The notes under the pieces were generated by a model. That model saw nothing but the letters and a program-made list of their open reading frames with translations. It was not told the DNA's origin and ran no database searches. Positions 27,316 to 36,197 of a stretch of 64,000 bases of DNA are shown piece after piece. A program made the translations under genes and the position numbers. The stretch is from the NCBI RefSeq assembly GCF_022842145.1, contig NZ_JALHQD010000002.1:310001-374000 (forward strand), given 5' to 3'. Origin of the DNA: Tabrizicola sp. (GTDB lineage Bacteria > Pseudomonadota > Alphaproteobacteria > Rhodobacterales > Rhodobacteraceae). Numbering within the stretch: the stretch's first letter is position 1; every line of letters begins with the position of its first letter.

Positions 27316-28391
27316 CAGTCTTCCACCCGCTGCACGGCATCCTTGGCGAAGGTGATCCCCACCAACTGTCCCTCTGCCAGACCCGCCTCGCCGGAGGCGG
27401 GGTTCTGCAACCTTGCGACGACTTCGGTTCCGTCGCCCAAGGCCAGGTGGCAATGCGTATCGGTCCCGAAGTAGACCAGGTTCCTGACGCGGGCCTGCAA
27501 GCCGCCGTCCTCGGCCCGACCCAGGCGCAGCTGTTCGGGGCGGATGCTGACCGTGGCCTGTCCGCCCGCCCGAAGGCCCGGCACGTCGATCCGCTCACCG
27601 GACGTCAGGCGAAGGGTCGCGTCCTCGGCGGTGCCGGTCAGGAAGTTCGTCTCGCCAATGAAGCTGGCGACAAAGCGGTTCTTCGGGTGAATGTAGATGT
27701 CCTTGGCGGTGCCCACCTGCTGGATCTGCCCCGCGCTCATGACCGCGATGCGGTCGGACATGGTAAGGGCTTCTTCCTGATCATGGGTCACGAAGACGAA
27801 GGTGATGCCGGTTTCCAGTTGCAGCCGCTTCAGTTCGATCTGCATCTCCTTGCGCAGCTGCAGGTCCAGGGCGCTGAGAGGTTCGTCCAGAAGCAGCACC
27901 TTCGGCTGCGGCGCCAGCGCGCGGGCCAGTGCCACGCGTTGCTGCTGGCCGCCGGACAACTGGCTGGTCTTGCGGCCCGCCATCGACTCCAGCTTCACCA
28001 GAGCCAGCATCTGTGCCGTGCGGGCTTTCACCTCGGAGCGGGGTTTCCCAAGCATTTCAAGCCCGAAGGCGATGTTCTGCGCCACGGTGAGGTGGGGGAA
28101 AAGCGCGTAGGACTGGAACACCGTGTTCACCGGCCGCTTGTTTGGCGGCAGCGTCGTGATGTCCGTCCCGTCCAGCAGGATCGTGCCCTCGGTCGGCATC
28201 TCGAACCCGGCGATCAGGCGCAGAAGCGTGGTCTTGCCGCAGCCCGAGGGGCCAAGCAGCGTGAAGAACTCACCCCGCCGGATGTCCACCGAAACGTCGT
28301 CCAGCGCCCGGACGGTCCCCGCGCCTTGCCCGAATGCCTTCACGACATTGCGGGCCGAGATCACCCCGTCATCGGCCACCGATACCCCCAT
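27315..28391 (-). CDS. potA: Polyamine-type ABC transporter ATPase (PotA)
   Basis: The 358-residue ATPase has Walker [11 protein letters not shown]-loop ([11 protein letters not shown]), signature [15 protein letters not shown], Walker [13 protein letters not shown] and the H-loop [11 protein letters not shown]-terminal TOBE domain follows from about 280. It is the first gene of the pot operon and lies about 65 bp after amidase 2 on the same strand. Confidence 0.9.
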   Translation of the reverse strand: MGVSVADDGVISARNVVKAFGQGAGTVRALDDVSVDIRRGEFFTLLGPSGCGKTTLLRLIAGFEMPTEGTILLDGTDITTLPPNKRPVNTVFQSYALFPHLTVAQNIAFGLEMLGKPRSEVKARTAQMLALVKLESMAGRKTSQLSGGQQQRVALARALAPQPKVLLLDEPLSALDLQLRKEMQIELKRLQLETGITFVFVTHDQEEALTMSDRIAVMSAGQIQQVGTAKDIYIHPKNRFVASFIGETNFLTGTAEDATLRLTSGERIDVPGLRAGGQATVSIRPEQLRLGRAEDGGLQARVRNLVYFGTDTHCHLALGDGTEVVARLQNPASGEAGLAEGQLVGITFAKDAVQRVED

Positions 28392-28455
28392 TCATCCCCG
28401 TAAGTTTGATCATATTGGGCGGAAACATTCTTTCCCCACAAGCGATTCCTTCCCG

Positions 28456-29904
28456 TCACCCCGCCATCGGCGATCTTTTCCCCGCCCAAGGGGTTGCGCG
28501 CTCGACTTCTGCGCAAAGCGCGATCAGCAGCTCATCCTGCCCAAAGGCCGCGGCCAGATGCACTCCGATCGGCAGGCCCGCCTTCGACCAGCCCAGAGGC
28601 AGGCTTGCCGCCGGCTGGCCCGAGGCGTTGAAGACCGCGCAGAAGGGGGAGTAGGCGAAAATGCCATTCGGACCAACGCGGTAGCCCACGTAATCCTCGG
28701 TGTCATGGTTGAAGCGACCGACCTTTGCGGGGGGCTCTGCCAAGGTCGCGGACAGCAGGATGTCCGGCCCCTGCCCACCGTCAGGCTGGAAGAACCGCGC
28801 CATCTGCCGCCCGAAGGTGTGGATCTGCCCGACAGCCTCCAGATACCGCGTCGGATGAAGGGTCTGTGCATAGGCCCAGGCCCCGCGCCCGACGCCTTCG
28901 ACCTCGTCCGGACGCGGCGGCCGGTCGCCCAGCTTCGACCGGATCGACAGGGCGGTGCCGACGCCGACAATATCCGTCCAGGCCCGCATCATCATCGGCA
29001 CATCCGCGCGGGGACGCGCGGGTTCCACGATATGCCCCAGGCTTTCCAAAACACGCCCCGCCGCTCGCACCGCCTCGGCCACCTCGGGATGGATCGGCTC
29101 TCCGGTGAAGGTCGTGTCGCAAAGGCCCACCCGCAGCCGCCGCGGCGGGCGCGAGATCACGGCGGCATGTCCCTGACCCAAGGGCGGCGCGACATAGGGC
29201 GCGCCGAGGTCCGGCCCCTCGCAGGCATCCAGCATGACCGCCGTGTCCCGCACCGACCGCGTGAGAAACCCGTCGATCGCCATTCCGGCCCATCCTTCGC
29301 CGGCGTAAGGCCCGTCCGGCAACCGCGCGCGGGTCGGCTTGAACCCGAAAAGCCCGCAACTGGAGGCCGGAATCCGCACCGAGCCGCCGCCGTCGGAGCC
29401 ATGCGCAAAGGCGACGATCCCCGCCGCCACCGCCGCCCCCGCCCCGCCGGACGACCCGCCCGAGGTATGCTCCAGCCCCCAGGGGTTCCGCGTCGGGCCA
29501 CCGTAGACCGCCGCCTCGGTCGCAGCCCCGACCCCGCCCTCCGGCGAGGTGGTGCGGCCGAAGGTGACCACGCCGGTGGCCTTCATCCGGGTGAAGATGC
29601 TGGAATCCTGGCCATAGACGGTGTTCGCAAAAAGCCTCGACCCGTTGTGGGACGGAAAATCCTTCGCCTCGGCCCCCAGGTCCTTGATCAGGAAGGGAAC
29701 CCCCCGAAACGGCCCCTGCGGCAGACCCTCTGCAATCGCCTTCCGCGCCACGCCTTCCTGCAGCAGGACCACCGCGTTCAGGGCCGGGTTGCGTTCCTCG
29801 ACCGCCGCAAGCGCCGCGTCAAGCAGTTCCGAGGGCGTCACCTCGCCCGCGGCCACCAGTGCGGCCAATGCGGTGGCATCCGCCGCGCCCAGATCTCCGA
29901 TCAT
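28456..29904 (-). CDS. Amidase-signature hydrolase 2
   Basis: The 482-residue product carries K74 ([10 protein letters not shown]), S151/S152 ([15 protein letters not shown]) and nucleophile S175 in the canonical [19 protein letters not shown]. It is only distantly similar to amidase 1 and looks closer to 6-aminohexanoate-cyclic-dimer-hydrolase-like amidases. It is immediately upstream of potA on the same strand, so it probably belongs to the same transcription unit. The real substrate is unknown. Confidence 0.86.
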   Translation of the reverse strand: MIGDLGAADATALAALVAAGEVTPSELLDAALAAVEERNPALNAVVLLQEGVARKAIAEGLPQGPFRGVPFLIKDLGAEAKDFPSHNGSRLFANTVYGQDSSIFTRMKATGVVTFGRTTSPEGGVGAATEAAVYGGPTRNPWGLEHTSGGSSGGAGAAVAAGIVAFAHGSDGGGSVRIPASSCGLFGFKPTRARLPDGPYAGEGWAGMAIDGFLTRSVRDTAVMLDACEGPDLGAPYVAPPLGQGHAAVISRPPRRLRVGLCDTTFTGEPIHPEVAEAVRAAGRVLESLGHIVEPARPRADVPMMMRAWTDIVGVGTALSIRSKLGDRPPRPDEVEGVGRGAWAYAQTLHPTRYLEAVGQIHTFGRQMARFFQPDGGQGPDILLSATLAEPPAKVGRFNHDTEDYVGYRVGPNGIFAYSPFCAVFNASGQPAASLPLGWSKAGLPIGVHLAAAFGQDELLIALCAEVERATPWAGKRSPMAG

Positions 29905-29988
29905 TTGAACCCCCGTGTTGATCCGCCCAGCCTGAAACGCGGCGGGCTTCGGATCATGTCCGGGACCGACACCCGTGGCCCGGATGCG

Positions 29989-31665
29989 TCAGGCGCGGAA
30001 CACCTGCGCCAGCACCTCGCGCAAGGTCTCGGGCAGGATCGGCTTTGGCAGGAACCCGTCCAGCCGTTCGCGCAAAGTGTCGTCGCGCCGGATCGACAGG
30101 ACGTCGGCCGTCATGGCCACCACCGGAATCCTGCGGCCATGCGCCTCGCGGATGCGAAACAGCGTTTCCTGCCCATCCATTCCCGGCATCATCAGATCCA
30201 GAAGCACCGCGTCGATCCCGCCCTGCTCCAGCCTGGCCAGCGCCTCGGGACCGCTGCCCGCCTCGACCGCCCGCGCGCCCGCCGCCACCAGCAACTGCGC
30301 CGCAACCAGCCGGTTCGTGGCGATGTCGTCGACCACAAGGATCACCCGGTCGCGGAAATCCGCGACCCCGCGGGTGACTTGCGCCGCCTCGGCTTCGGGG
30401 GCGGACACGGTCAGCCGGAAGGTGGTGCCCTGCGCCACGGGGACCAGCACCAGGTCGCCACCCATCTGCCGCGCCACCGCCCGGCTGATCGCCAGGCCAA
30501 GCCCGACGCCCGGCGTGTCCCCCGATCCGCGGAAGAACGGCTCGAACACCCTTTCCTGCACGGCAGCGGGAATGCCCTTGCCCTGGTCGGCCACATCGAT
30601 CTGCAGGCGGCCCCGCTGGTGGCGCACCGTCACCGTCACCGGCCCCCGCGTGCTGTGCTTCAGCGCATTGCCAATCAGGTTGCCCAGACACTGCCGCACG
30701 CGCTGGCTGTCGATCAGCACCACCGGGGGGACGTCGCGCTCGATGCCGACCGCCAACTCGCGTCCCTGATTGCGGGCCTGCAGCTCGAAGACCAGCAGGC
30801 TTGCCGAGAGTTCGGGCCGCAGCGCCACCGGGCGGGGCGTGACCGCAACCCGGCCCTCGGTCAAGGCCGAGTAATCCACCGCATCGTCCAGCATGACCGC
30901 AAGGTCGCGGGCCGAGGTCGCCACGGTCCGCAACCGCTGGCGCGAAAACCCCGCGGCATTGGCCGCCTCGATCTCGACCAGCCCGATCACTGCGTTCAGC
31001 GGAGTGCGGAGTTCATGGCTGATCTGGGCCAGAAACCTGCCTTTCGCCACGTTTGCGGCCTTCGCGGCCGAAGCCGCCTCGGCCCCGGCGCGGTGGAGCC
31101 TGTGGTTCGAGACCATCGCCGTCGCGGCATAGACGATGGCGGAAAATGCCGTCAACGTCGACACGGCCAGTCCGGGCAGGTTTCCCTCGTTCAGCCAGTG
31201 AGCGGTGTTGAAGGCCAGGACCACCACCGCCACCGTCGCCATCCCGACGATTCCCAGCGCCAGATGGATCGAGCGCACCGAACAGAGGTGCAGAAGCGAC
31301 CCCATCACAATCCCGACCGCGATGGATTTCGCATAGGGATCATCCTGCAGCCACACCAAGCCCGCCGCCGAGATCAGCGCTGCCTCCATCGGAACGATGC
31401 TCAGCAGGAACAGCCGGTACCGCAGGGGCGACTGCAGCGGATCAAGCCCGCGCAGTAGCCGTTGCGCGATCACCTCTCCCACCACCTCGACCAGGAACAG
31501 CGCGACCATAATCCAGGGGGAGACGAATTGCGCGCAAATCGCGTAGGCCAGACCGACAAGCAGCAGCCGGGGCACCACTTCGCCGCGAAGAATGCGATGC
31601 TGCCGCGCCAGCTCATCCTGCAGCCGCTCTCCGTCGGCATTGGACATCGAGGAGAGCCGGACCAT
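29989..31665 (-). CDS. Membrane hybrid histidine kinase/response regulator
   Basis: The 558-residue product has about six transmembrane helices (about 33-185), no PAS or periplasmic sensor domain, and a HisKA domain with phospho-acceptor H217 (FLAQISHELRTPLNA). It then has HATPase_c boxes (N333 in NLIGNALKHS, DQGKGIP, GVGLGLAIS) and a C-terminal receiver with the DD pair (LVVDDIATNR), D490 (LLDLMMPGMDG) and Lys in PKP. It has no output domain, so it must pass phosphate to a separate HPt or regulator. The ATG at 31665 is likely; an internal ATG at 31647 is possible. Confidence 0.85.
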   Translation of the reverse strand: MVRLSSMSNADGERLQDELARQHRILRGEVVPRLLLVGLAYAICAQFVSPWIMVALFLVEVVGEVIAQRLLRGLDPLQSPLRYRLFLLSIVPMEAALISAAGLVWLQDDPYAKSIAVGIVMGSLLHLCSVRSIHLALGIVGMATVAVVVLAFNTAHWLNEGNLPGLAVSTLTAFSAIVYAATAMVSNHRLHRAGAEAASAAKAANVAKGRFLAQISHELRTPLNAVIGLVEIEAANAAGFSRQRLRTVATSARDLAVMLDDAVDYSALTEGRVAVTPRPVALRPELSASLLVFELQARNQGRELAVGIERDVPPVVLIDSQRVRQCLGNLIGNALKHSTRGPVTVTVRHQRGRLQIDVADQGKGIPAAVQERVFEPFFRGSGDTPGVGLGLAISRAVARQMGGDLVLVPVAQGTTFRLTVSAPEAEAAQVTRGVADFRDRVILVVDDIATNRLVAAQLLVAAGARAVEAGSGPEALARLEQGGIDAVLLDLMMPGMDGQETLFRIREAHGRRIPVVAMTADVLSIRRDDTLRERLDGFLPKPILPETLREVLAQVFRA

Positions 31666-31726
31666 CACGCATGCACCAATGGGTTGCAACCTGGGCCTGA
31701 CAGTAGCCTCATGGCTGTAGCATCGG

Positions 31727-32071
31727 TCAAGGGGCCGGGGTGGGGGTGATTGTAACCTCTTGCAGCAACACACCGTTCCTGTCGAAGATCAGAATGCGCT
31801 GATCGGTGGTGACGACGGCGGTCCAGCCGCTGCCGAAGGTGACGGCAGAGGCTGTTGCCCCGTCGGGCAGGGCAAGTTCGGCGGGAACCTTCGGGGCAGA
31901 TGCGGTGAAGGCCTGGGGCATGCGGGTGACAATCAGCGTCACGACGGTTATGACGCCTCCGATCATCGTCAGCGTCAGCAGGATGACCAGCCATTTCAGA
32001 AGCCGCAGGCTGGGCGGCAGGGCCACATCGGGGGCGTCGGGCATGTCGGCAGAGCGGTCAGGATCGGACAT
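31727..32071 (-). CDS. DUF6476 family single-pass membrane protein
   Basis: A 114-residue protein with a short acidic N-terminus, one transmembrane helix (about 25-48, WLVILLTLTMIGGVITVVTL) and a small periplasmic beta-rich domain (GWTAVVTTDQRILIFDRNG). This pattern matches the DUF6476 family seen next to rluD in Rhodobacterales. Function is unknown. AAAGG precedes its ATG at 7 bases. The start codon lies back to back with that of rluD, both sharing CATG. Confidence 0.75.
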   Translation of the reverse strand: MSDPDRSADMPDAPDVALPPSLRLLKWLVILLTLTMIGGVITVVTLIVTRMPQAFTASAPKVPAELALPDGATASAVTFGSGWTAVVTTDQRILIFDRNGVLLQEVTITPTPAP

Positions 32072-33134
32072 GGACGAGCCTTTCGGGGACGAGGACGATA
32101 TCGGGGTCGGCATCGGTGACGGCGGGGGGTCGCTTGTCGTCACTATCGGCGACGAGGCTCCCGCCCGCCTAGATAAGGCCCTTGCGGCCGCGGTGCCAGA
32201 GGAAGCGGCGCTGTCGCGGTCCCGGCTTATGCGGATGATCGCGGAGGGCGCGGTCAGCCGTGACGGGGTGGCGGTGATGGACCCCAAATCGAAGGTGGCC
32301 GAGGGCGAGGTCTACACCCTGCGGCTGGCCCCGGCGATTCAGGTCGCAACCCTGCCCGAGGACATCCCCCTGACCGTCATCTGGGAGGATGCCGACCTGA
32401 TCGTCATCGACAAGCCCGCGGGGATGGTCGTTCACCCTGCGCCGGGTTCGCCGTCGGGGACGCTGGTCAACGCGCTGCTCCACCATTGCGGCGACACGCT
32501 GTCGGGGATCGGGGGCGAAAGGCGGCCGGGGATCGTCCACCGGATCGACAAGGATACCACCGGCCTTCTGGTCGTCGCCAAGTCGGACCGGGCCCATCAT
32601 GGGCTGGCCCGGCAGTTCGAGGATCACTCGGTCAATCGGCACTACCTGGCGGTAGTCCACGGGGTTCCCTCGGGCACCGACCCGCGGCTGCGGGGCCTCC
32701 GCGGGATCAGCTTCGAGGCCGGCGGCATCCTGCGGATCGCGACCCACCTCGCGCGGCACAAGACCGACCGGCAGCGGCAGGCCGTGGTCTGGGATCAGGG
32801 TCGCCATGCCGTCACCCGCGCCCACGTGGTCGAGGGGTTCGCCGGGCAGGCGGCGCTGGTCGACTGCTGGCTGGAGACCGGGCGCACCCATCAGATCCGG
32901 GTTCACCTGGCCTATGCCGGACACGTGCTTCTGGGCGACCAGACCTATGGGGGCCGCAGGAAGCTTGGCGCGGCGGTGGGGAAGGGGGCCGACCTTGGGA
33001 ACGCCTTCCCAAGGCAGGCGCTGCACGCGGCGACGCTGGGCTTCGACCACCCGGTGACCGGTGAGCGGCTGGAGTTCTCCTCGCCGCTGCCGGCCGACAT
33101 GGCGGCGTTGATCGACGCGCTGCGGGCGGGGTAA
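32070..33134 (+). CDS. rluD: 23S rRNA pseudouridine synthase RluD
   Basis: RluD converts uridines of 23S rRNA helix 69 to pseudouridine. The 354-residue product has an S4 RNA-binding domain (about 32-95), then the catalytic domain with D160 in GIVHRIDKDTTGLLVVAK and the conserved ETGRTHQIRVHL motif. The ATG at 32070 has AGGA upstream and overlaps, on the opposite strand, the ATG of the DUF6476 gene. In many relatives rpoH follows rluD directly; here yjhX and kup lie between them. Confidence 0.9.
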   Translation: MDEPFGDEDDIGVGIGDGGGSLVVTIGDEAPARLDKALAAAVPEEAALSRSRLMRMIAEGAVSRDGVAVMDPKSKVAEGEVYTLRLAPAIQVATLPEDIPLTVIWEDADLIVIDKPAGMVVHPAPGSPSGTLVNALLHHCGDTLSGIGGERRPGIVHRIDKDTTGLLVVAKSDRAHHGLARQFEDHSVNRHYLAVVHGVPSGTDPRLRGLRGISFEAGGILRIATHLARHKTDRQRQAVVWDQGRHAVTRAHVVEGFAGQAALVDCWLETGRTHQIRVHLAYAGHVLLGDQTYGGRRKLGAAVGKGADLGNAFPRQALHAATLGFDHPVTGERLEFSSPLPADMAALIDALRAG

Positions 33135-33443
33135 GTGGTGGCGCCCGCGCGTGGCGGGTTTTGTACCCTGAATGTTTTCAATGGCTTGTCTGCAAGCGGT
33201 AACGTTATGTTAAGCTTTGCCCACGCGCCTGTTGGGGGTTGCGCGGGCCCATTTCTGACCCTATCTTTCTGAAGGCACTGGCCCCTCAAGGCCCAAGGAG
33301 TGCGTTTTTTATGTCCGAGACTGTAGCCACCTGCTGACGTCATCCGCCCCCTGATCGGGGCCGATTGGATGGCATGAACGACCAGACGAAGCGCAATGGC
33401 CTTCGTCCGGTCCGGCATGGCGACAGATTTCGGACTACCCCAC
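33135..33443. other. 309-bp noncoding interval between rluD and yjhX
   Basis: It contains a hairpin with GCACT (33271-33275) paired to AGTGC (33299-33303) and an inner GGCC/GGCC stem, followed by a T6 run (33305-33310), which looks like an intrinsic terminator. Its 3' arm supplies an AAGGAG ribosome-binding site for an 8-codon frame at 33311-33337 (MSETVATC, stop). A possible small RNA or leader peptide is discussed in the findings. No other gene is visible. Confidence 0.45.
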
Positions 33444-33701
33444 ATGAACATCTCACGGACCGAGCAGCGCGTGCTGCACGTTCTCGCCCTGGGCGGGCGC
33501 ATCGACCATTCGCGGAACGGCACCAAGATCGCCGAGATCCTTTGCATCACCCGCGACGGCTTCATCCTGGCTGACTGCACGCTGGACGTCTTCCGACGCC
33601 TGCGACGCAAACGGCTGATCGCTTCGGAAAGCGGCGGACCCTACCGCATATCGCGGTTGGGGCGGGTCTCGGTCCGGGCGCAACTCGACAATCAGGGATA
33701 G
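33444..33701 (+). CDS. yjhX: YjhX-family (UPF0386) protein
   Basis: The 85-residue product has the family's exact length and motifs: MNISRTEQRVLHVLALGGRI at the start, ILCITRDGFILADCTLDVF in the middle and PYRIS...VRAQLDN at the end. In E. coli, YjhX has been described as the toxin of a YjhX/YjhQ pair; the fold looks like a small winged helix. No YjhQ-like acetyltransferase is present next to it, so the gene is solitary here. The ATG at 33444 matches the family start, though it has no strong ribosome-binding site. Confidence 0.82.
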   Translation: MNISRTEQRVLHVLALGGRIDHSRNGTKIAEILCITRDGFILADCTLDVFRRLRRKRLIASESGGPYRISRLGRVSVRAQLDNQG

Positions 33702-34039
33702 CCCGCGTGACCCTCCAACCGTCCTGTGCGGCGGGCACTGTGCCCTTGCTGGACGGGCGAGGTGAGGGGATTTTGCAAAGCTGACGACGGCGGAGACCGG
33801 CCACGCATGGCGGCCAGTCTCCGCCACTTTGCAGGCGCAGCATTGTCACGCGGCCGTTATCGGCGTAAGCCCTTTCGCAGGCCGACGTCTGAGTCGGTAC
33901 CGGCATCGGAGCCAAAGCGCACCCCTCCTGCCAGGGGGGAACCGGACCCGACCTTTGCCCGATGGGCGAAATGTCGACATGCCGGACATGCACCCAACCC
34001 CCTCCCATCCACCGTCCAAGCAACACCCAAGGGTGAGCC
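33702..34039. other. 338-bp noncoding, structured region upstream of kup
   Basis: No credible reading frame. It contains the long imperfect hairpin at 33774-33833 (listed separately) and further short inverted repeats (CCGAC/GTCGG near 33882-33896; CCCCTCC/GGGGGG near 33923-33940). It may include the terminator of yjhX and a leader RNA for kup. Confidence 0.4.
33774..33833 (+). ncRNA. Long hairpin, possible kup leader element
   Basis: An outer stem TGCAAAG (33774-33780) pairs with CTTTGCA (33827-33833). A middle stem GGCGGAGAC (33789-33797) pairs with GTCTCCGCC (33817-33825), and an inner stem GGCC (33799-33802) pairs with GGCC (33812-33815). This gives 20 base pairs interrupted by one 8-base bulge, a one-base bulge and one mismatch. 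No T-tract follows, so it is not a standard terminator. I could not match it to a riboswitch class I know. Confidence 0.4.
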
Positions 34040-36013
34040 ATGATCCACGACCCGATTCCGCGGGACGTCCAACCCGATTTGCCGCTGTTCGACGAAGAAG
34101 CACTGGACATCGCCGACTACCTGAAGGCCGAGGCCGTTCCCGACGACATCCACCGGGACGAAACCCACCGACAGGGCCTGGGGGCGCTGACGATCGGCGC
34201 GATCGGGGTGGTCTACGGCGATATCGGCACTTCGCCGATCTATGCCTTCCGCGAGGCGATCCGGGCGACCGGCGCCAGCGATCCGGGTGCCGCCGAGGTG
34301 CTGGGCATCCTGTCGCTGCTGATCTGGACGCTGATCCTGATCGTGACCGTGAAGTATGTCTTCTTCCTTCTGCGGGCCGACAATCGGGGCGAAGGGGGTA
34401 TCCTGTCGCTATACACGCTGGTGCGGCTGGCGGCGGGCAAACGGTCGGTTCCGGTCCTGCTGCTGGCGCTGTGCGGAGCGGCGCTTTTTGCGGGGGATGC
34501 GGCGATCACTCCCGCGATCTCGGTCCTGTCGGCGGTCGAGGGGTTGGAACTGGTGCTGCCTTCGCTGACCGACTACGTGATCCCGGTCACTTTGGGCATC
34601 CTGATCGCGCTGTTCATGGTGCAGCGGCGCGGGACGGCCAGCATGGCGCGGCTGTTCGGCCCGGTCTGCGTGCTGTGGTTTCTAAGCCTGGCCGGCCTTG
34701 GCCTGACGCATATCGCCGAGGGGCCGCTGGTGCTGGCCTCGTTCAACCCGGTCTGGGGCCTGGATTTCCTGGTCGATCATCCGGGCGTGGCCTTCGTCGT
34801 CCTTGGCGCGATCTTCCTTGCGGTGACGGGGGGCGAGGCGCTTTACGCGGATCTTGGGCATTTCGGGCGGCGGCCGATCATGCTGGCCTGGTTTGCGCTG
34901 GTGCTGCCGGCGCTGGTGCTGAACTACCTCGGACAGGGCGCGATGGTGCTGGCGCACCCGGAGCTGGCGGGGGAGTCGTTCTTTGCGCTGGCGCCCGAGG
35001 CCCTGTTGCCCGCCCTTGTGGTGCTGGCCACGGTGGCGACGGTGATCGCCAGCCAGGCGGTGATCACCGGGGCGTTTTCGATGGCGCGCGGAGCGATCCA
35101 GCTGGGTTTCCTGCCCCGGCTGCGCATCCTGCACACGGCAGAGGGCCAAAGCGGGCAGATCTACATCGGGGCGGTGAACTGGCTTTTGCTGTGGGGGGTG
35201 TTGTGGCTGGTTCTGTCCTTCGGGTCGTCCTCGGCTCTGGCCTCGGCTTACGGCATATCGGTCACCGGCAGCATGGTGCTGGAGACCACGCTTGGCGCGC
35301 TGCTTCTGTGGCGGGCGCTGAAGATACCCTTGGTGCTGAGCGTTCTGATCGTGTCTCCGGTGCTTTTGGTCGAGAGCACCTTCTTTGCCTCGAACGCGCT
35401 GAAATTCTTCGACGGCGGCTATGTCCCCGTCGCGGTCGCGGCGGTGGTGGCGATGCTGATGTGGGCCTGGTGGCGGGGAACGCAGGCGGTGAAGGCGCGG
35501 GTGGGGAAGCTGGCGATCTCGGTCACGAGCTTCATCCGGATGATGCGGAATTCCAGCGTCAATGTGATCCCCGGCACGGCCTTCTTTCTGACCGGCGATC
35601 CGGGGATCGTGCCCTCGGCCTTGCTGCACAACATTAAGCACAACCGGGTGCTGCACGAGCAGACGGTGCTTCTGACGGTCGAGACGCTGCGCGTGCCCTA
35701 TGCCACCGCGGACGAACGGGCGACGGTCGAACCGCTGGGCTGCTTTATCCGCGTCATCCTGCGCTTCGGATTCATGGAGACGCCGAATGTCAGCCGGGCG
35801 ATGGCCCATGCGCGGGCGGCGGGGCTTCGGTTTGACGTCATGGCATCGACCTTCTTTCTGGGCCGCAGGCGGGCGGTGGCGACGGGGTCGGGGTGGGAGC
35901 TGGTGATGGACCGGCTTTACGTGGCCCTGTCCCGGATCGCGGCGGACCCGACGGACTTCTACCACCTGCCCCGCGACCGGGTGGTCGAACTGGGCGAACG
36001 GGTGGCGATCTGA
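34040..36013 (+). CDS. kup: Low-affinity potassium transporter Kup
   Basis: Kup imports K+ by proton symport. The 657-residue product has a soluble N-terminus (about 1-48), the signature GALTIGAIGVVYGDIGTSPI, about 12 transmembrane helices, GGEALYADLGHFGRRPI in the fourth cytoplasmic region, and a C-terminal cytosolic domain with FFLGRRRAV. It is placed between rluD/yjhX and rpoH and has a long structured upstream region. Confidence 0.93.
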   Translation: MIHDPIPRDVQPDLPLFDEEALDIADYLKAEAVPDDIHRDETHRQGLGALTIGAIGVVYGDIGTSPIYAFREAIRATGASDPGAAEVLGILSLLIWTLILIVTVKYVFFLLRADNRGEGGILSLYTLVRLAAGKRSVPVLLLALCGAALFAGDAAITPAISVLSAVEGLELVLPSLTDYVIPVTLGILIALFMVQRRGTASMARLFGPVCVLWFLSLAGLGLTHIAEGPLVLASFNPVWGLDFLVDHPGVAFVVLGAIFLAVTGGEALYADLGHFGRRPIMLAWFALVLPALVLNYLGQGAMVLAHPELAGESFFALAPEALLPALVVLATVATVIASQAVITGAFSMARGAIQLGFLPRLRILHTAEGQSGQIYIGAVNWLLLWGVLWLVLSFGSSSALASAYGISVTGSMVLETTLGALLLWRALKIPLVLSVLIVSPVLLVESTFFASNALKFFDGGYVPVAVAAVVAMLMWAWWRGTQAVKARVGKLAISVTSFIRMMRNSSVNVIPGTAFFLTGDPGIVPSALLHNIKHNRVLHEQTVLLTVETLRVPYATADERATVEPLGCFIRVILRFGFMETPNVSRAMAHARAAGLRFDVMASTFFLGRRRAVATGSGWELVMDRLYVALSRIAADPTDFYHLPRDRVVELGERVAI

Positions 36014-36197
36014 GGCGAATGGGGCTGCCGTTCTGACATTACTGTGAACCTCTTGACATGTTCCTTTGCGCGCGACGGAGGGACCCACACCTGCCGTTGA
36101 ACGTTGGGTGCTACATGGGCCTTGCAAGCGGGTGTCGGTTACTTTAGGTTATCGACTTCCGGGGGCGCTGACGCACCGGGCAGAATAGGGGGCAATG
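36014..36197. other. 184-bp intergenic region upstream of rpoH
   Basis: It contains TTGACA at 36053-36058, but no good -10 at a proper distance, and a TTGAAC near 36096. Alphaproteobacterial rpoH genes are often controlled by several sigma factors and by mRNA structure, but I cannot assign a promoter confidently. An AGGGGG ribosome-binding site is at 36187-36192. Confidence 0.35.

Noticed and set aside
28123-31458. A very long forward-strand open frame (over 1,000 codons) across potA, amidase 2 and the histidine kinase
   Set aside because: It is antisense to three genes with clear catalytic motifs; its translation is low-complexity Arg/Pro/His-rich, as expected from high-GC mirror frames.
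36053-36081. Sigma-70 promoter for rpoH based on TTGACA at 36053
   Set aside because: At 15-19 bases spacing there is no acceptable -10 hexamer.
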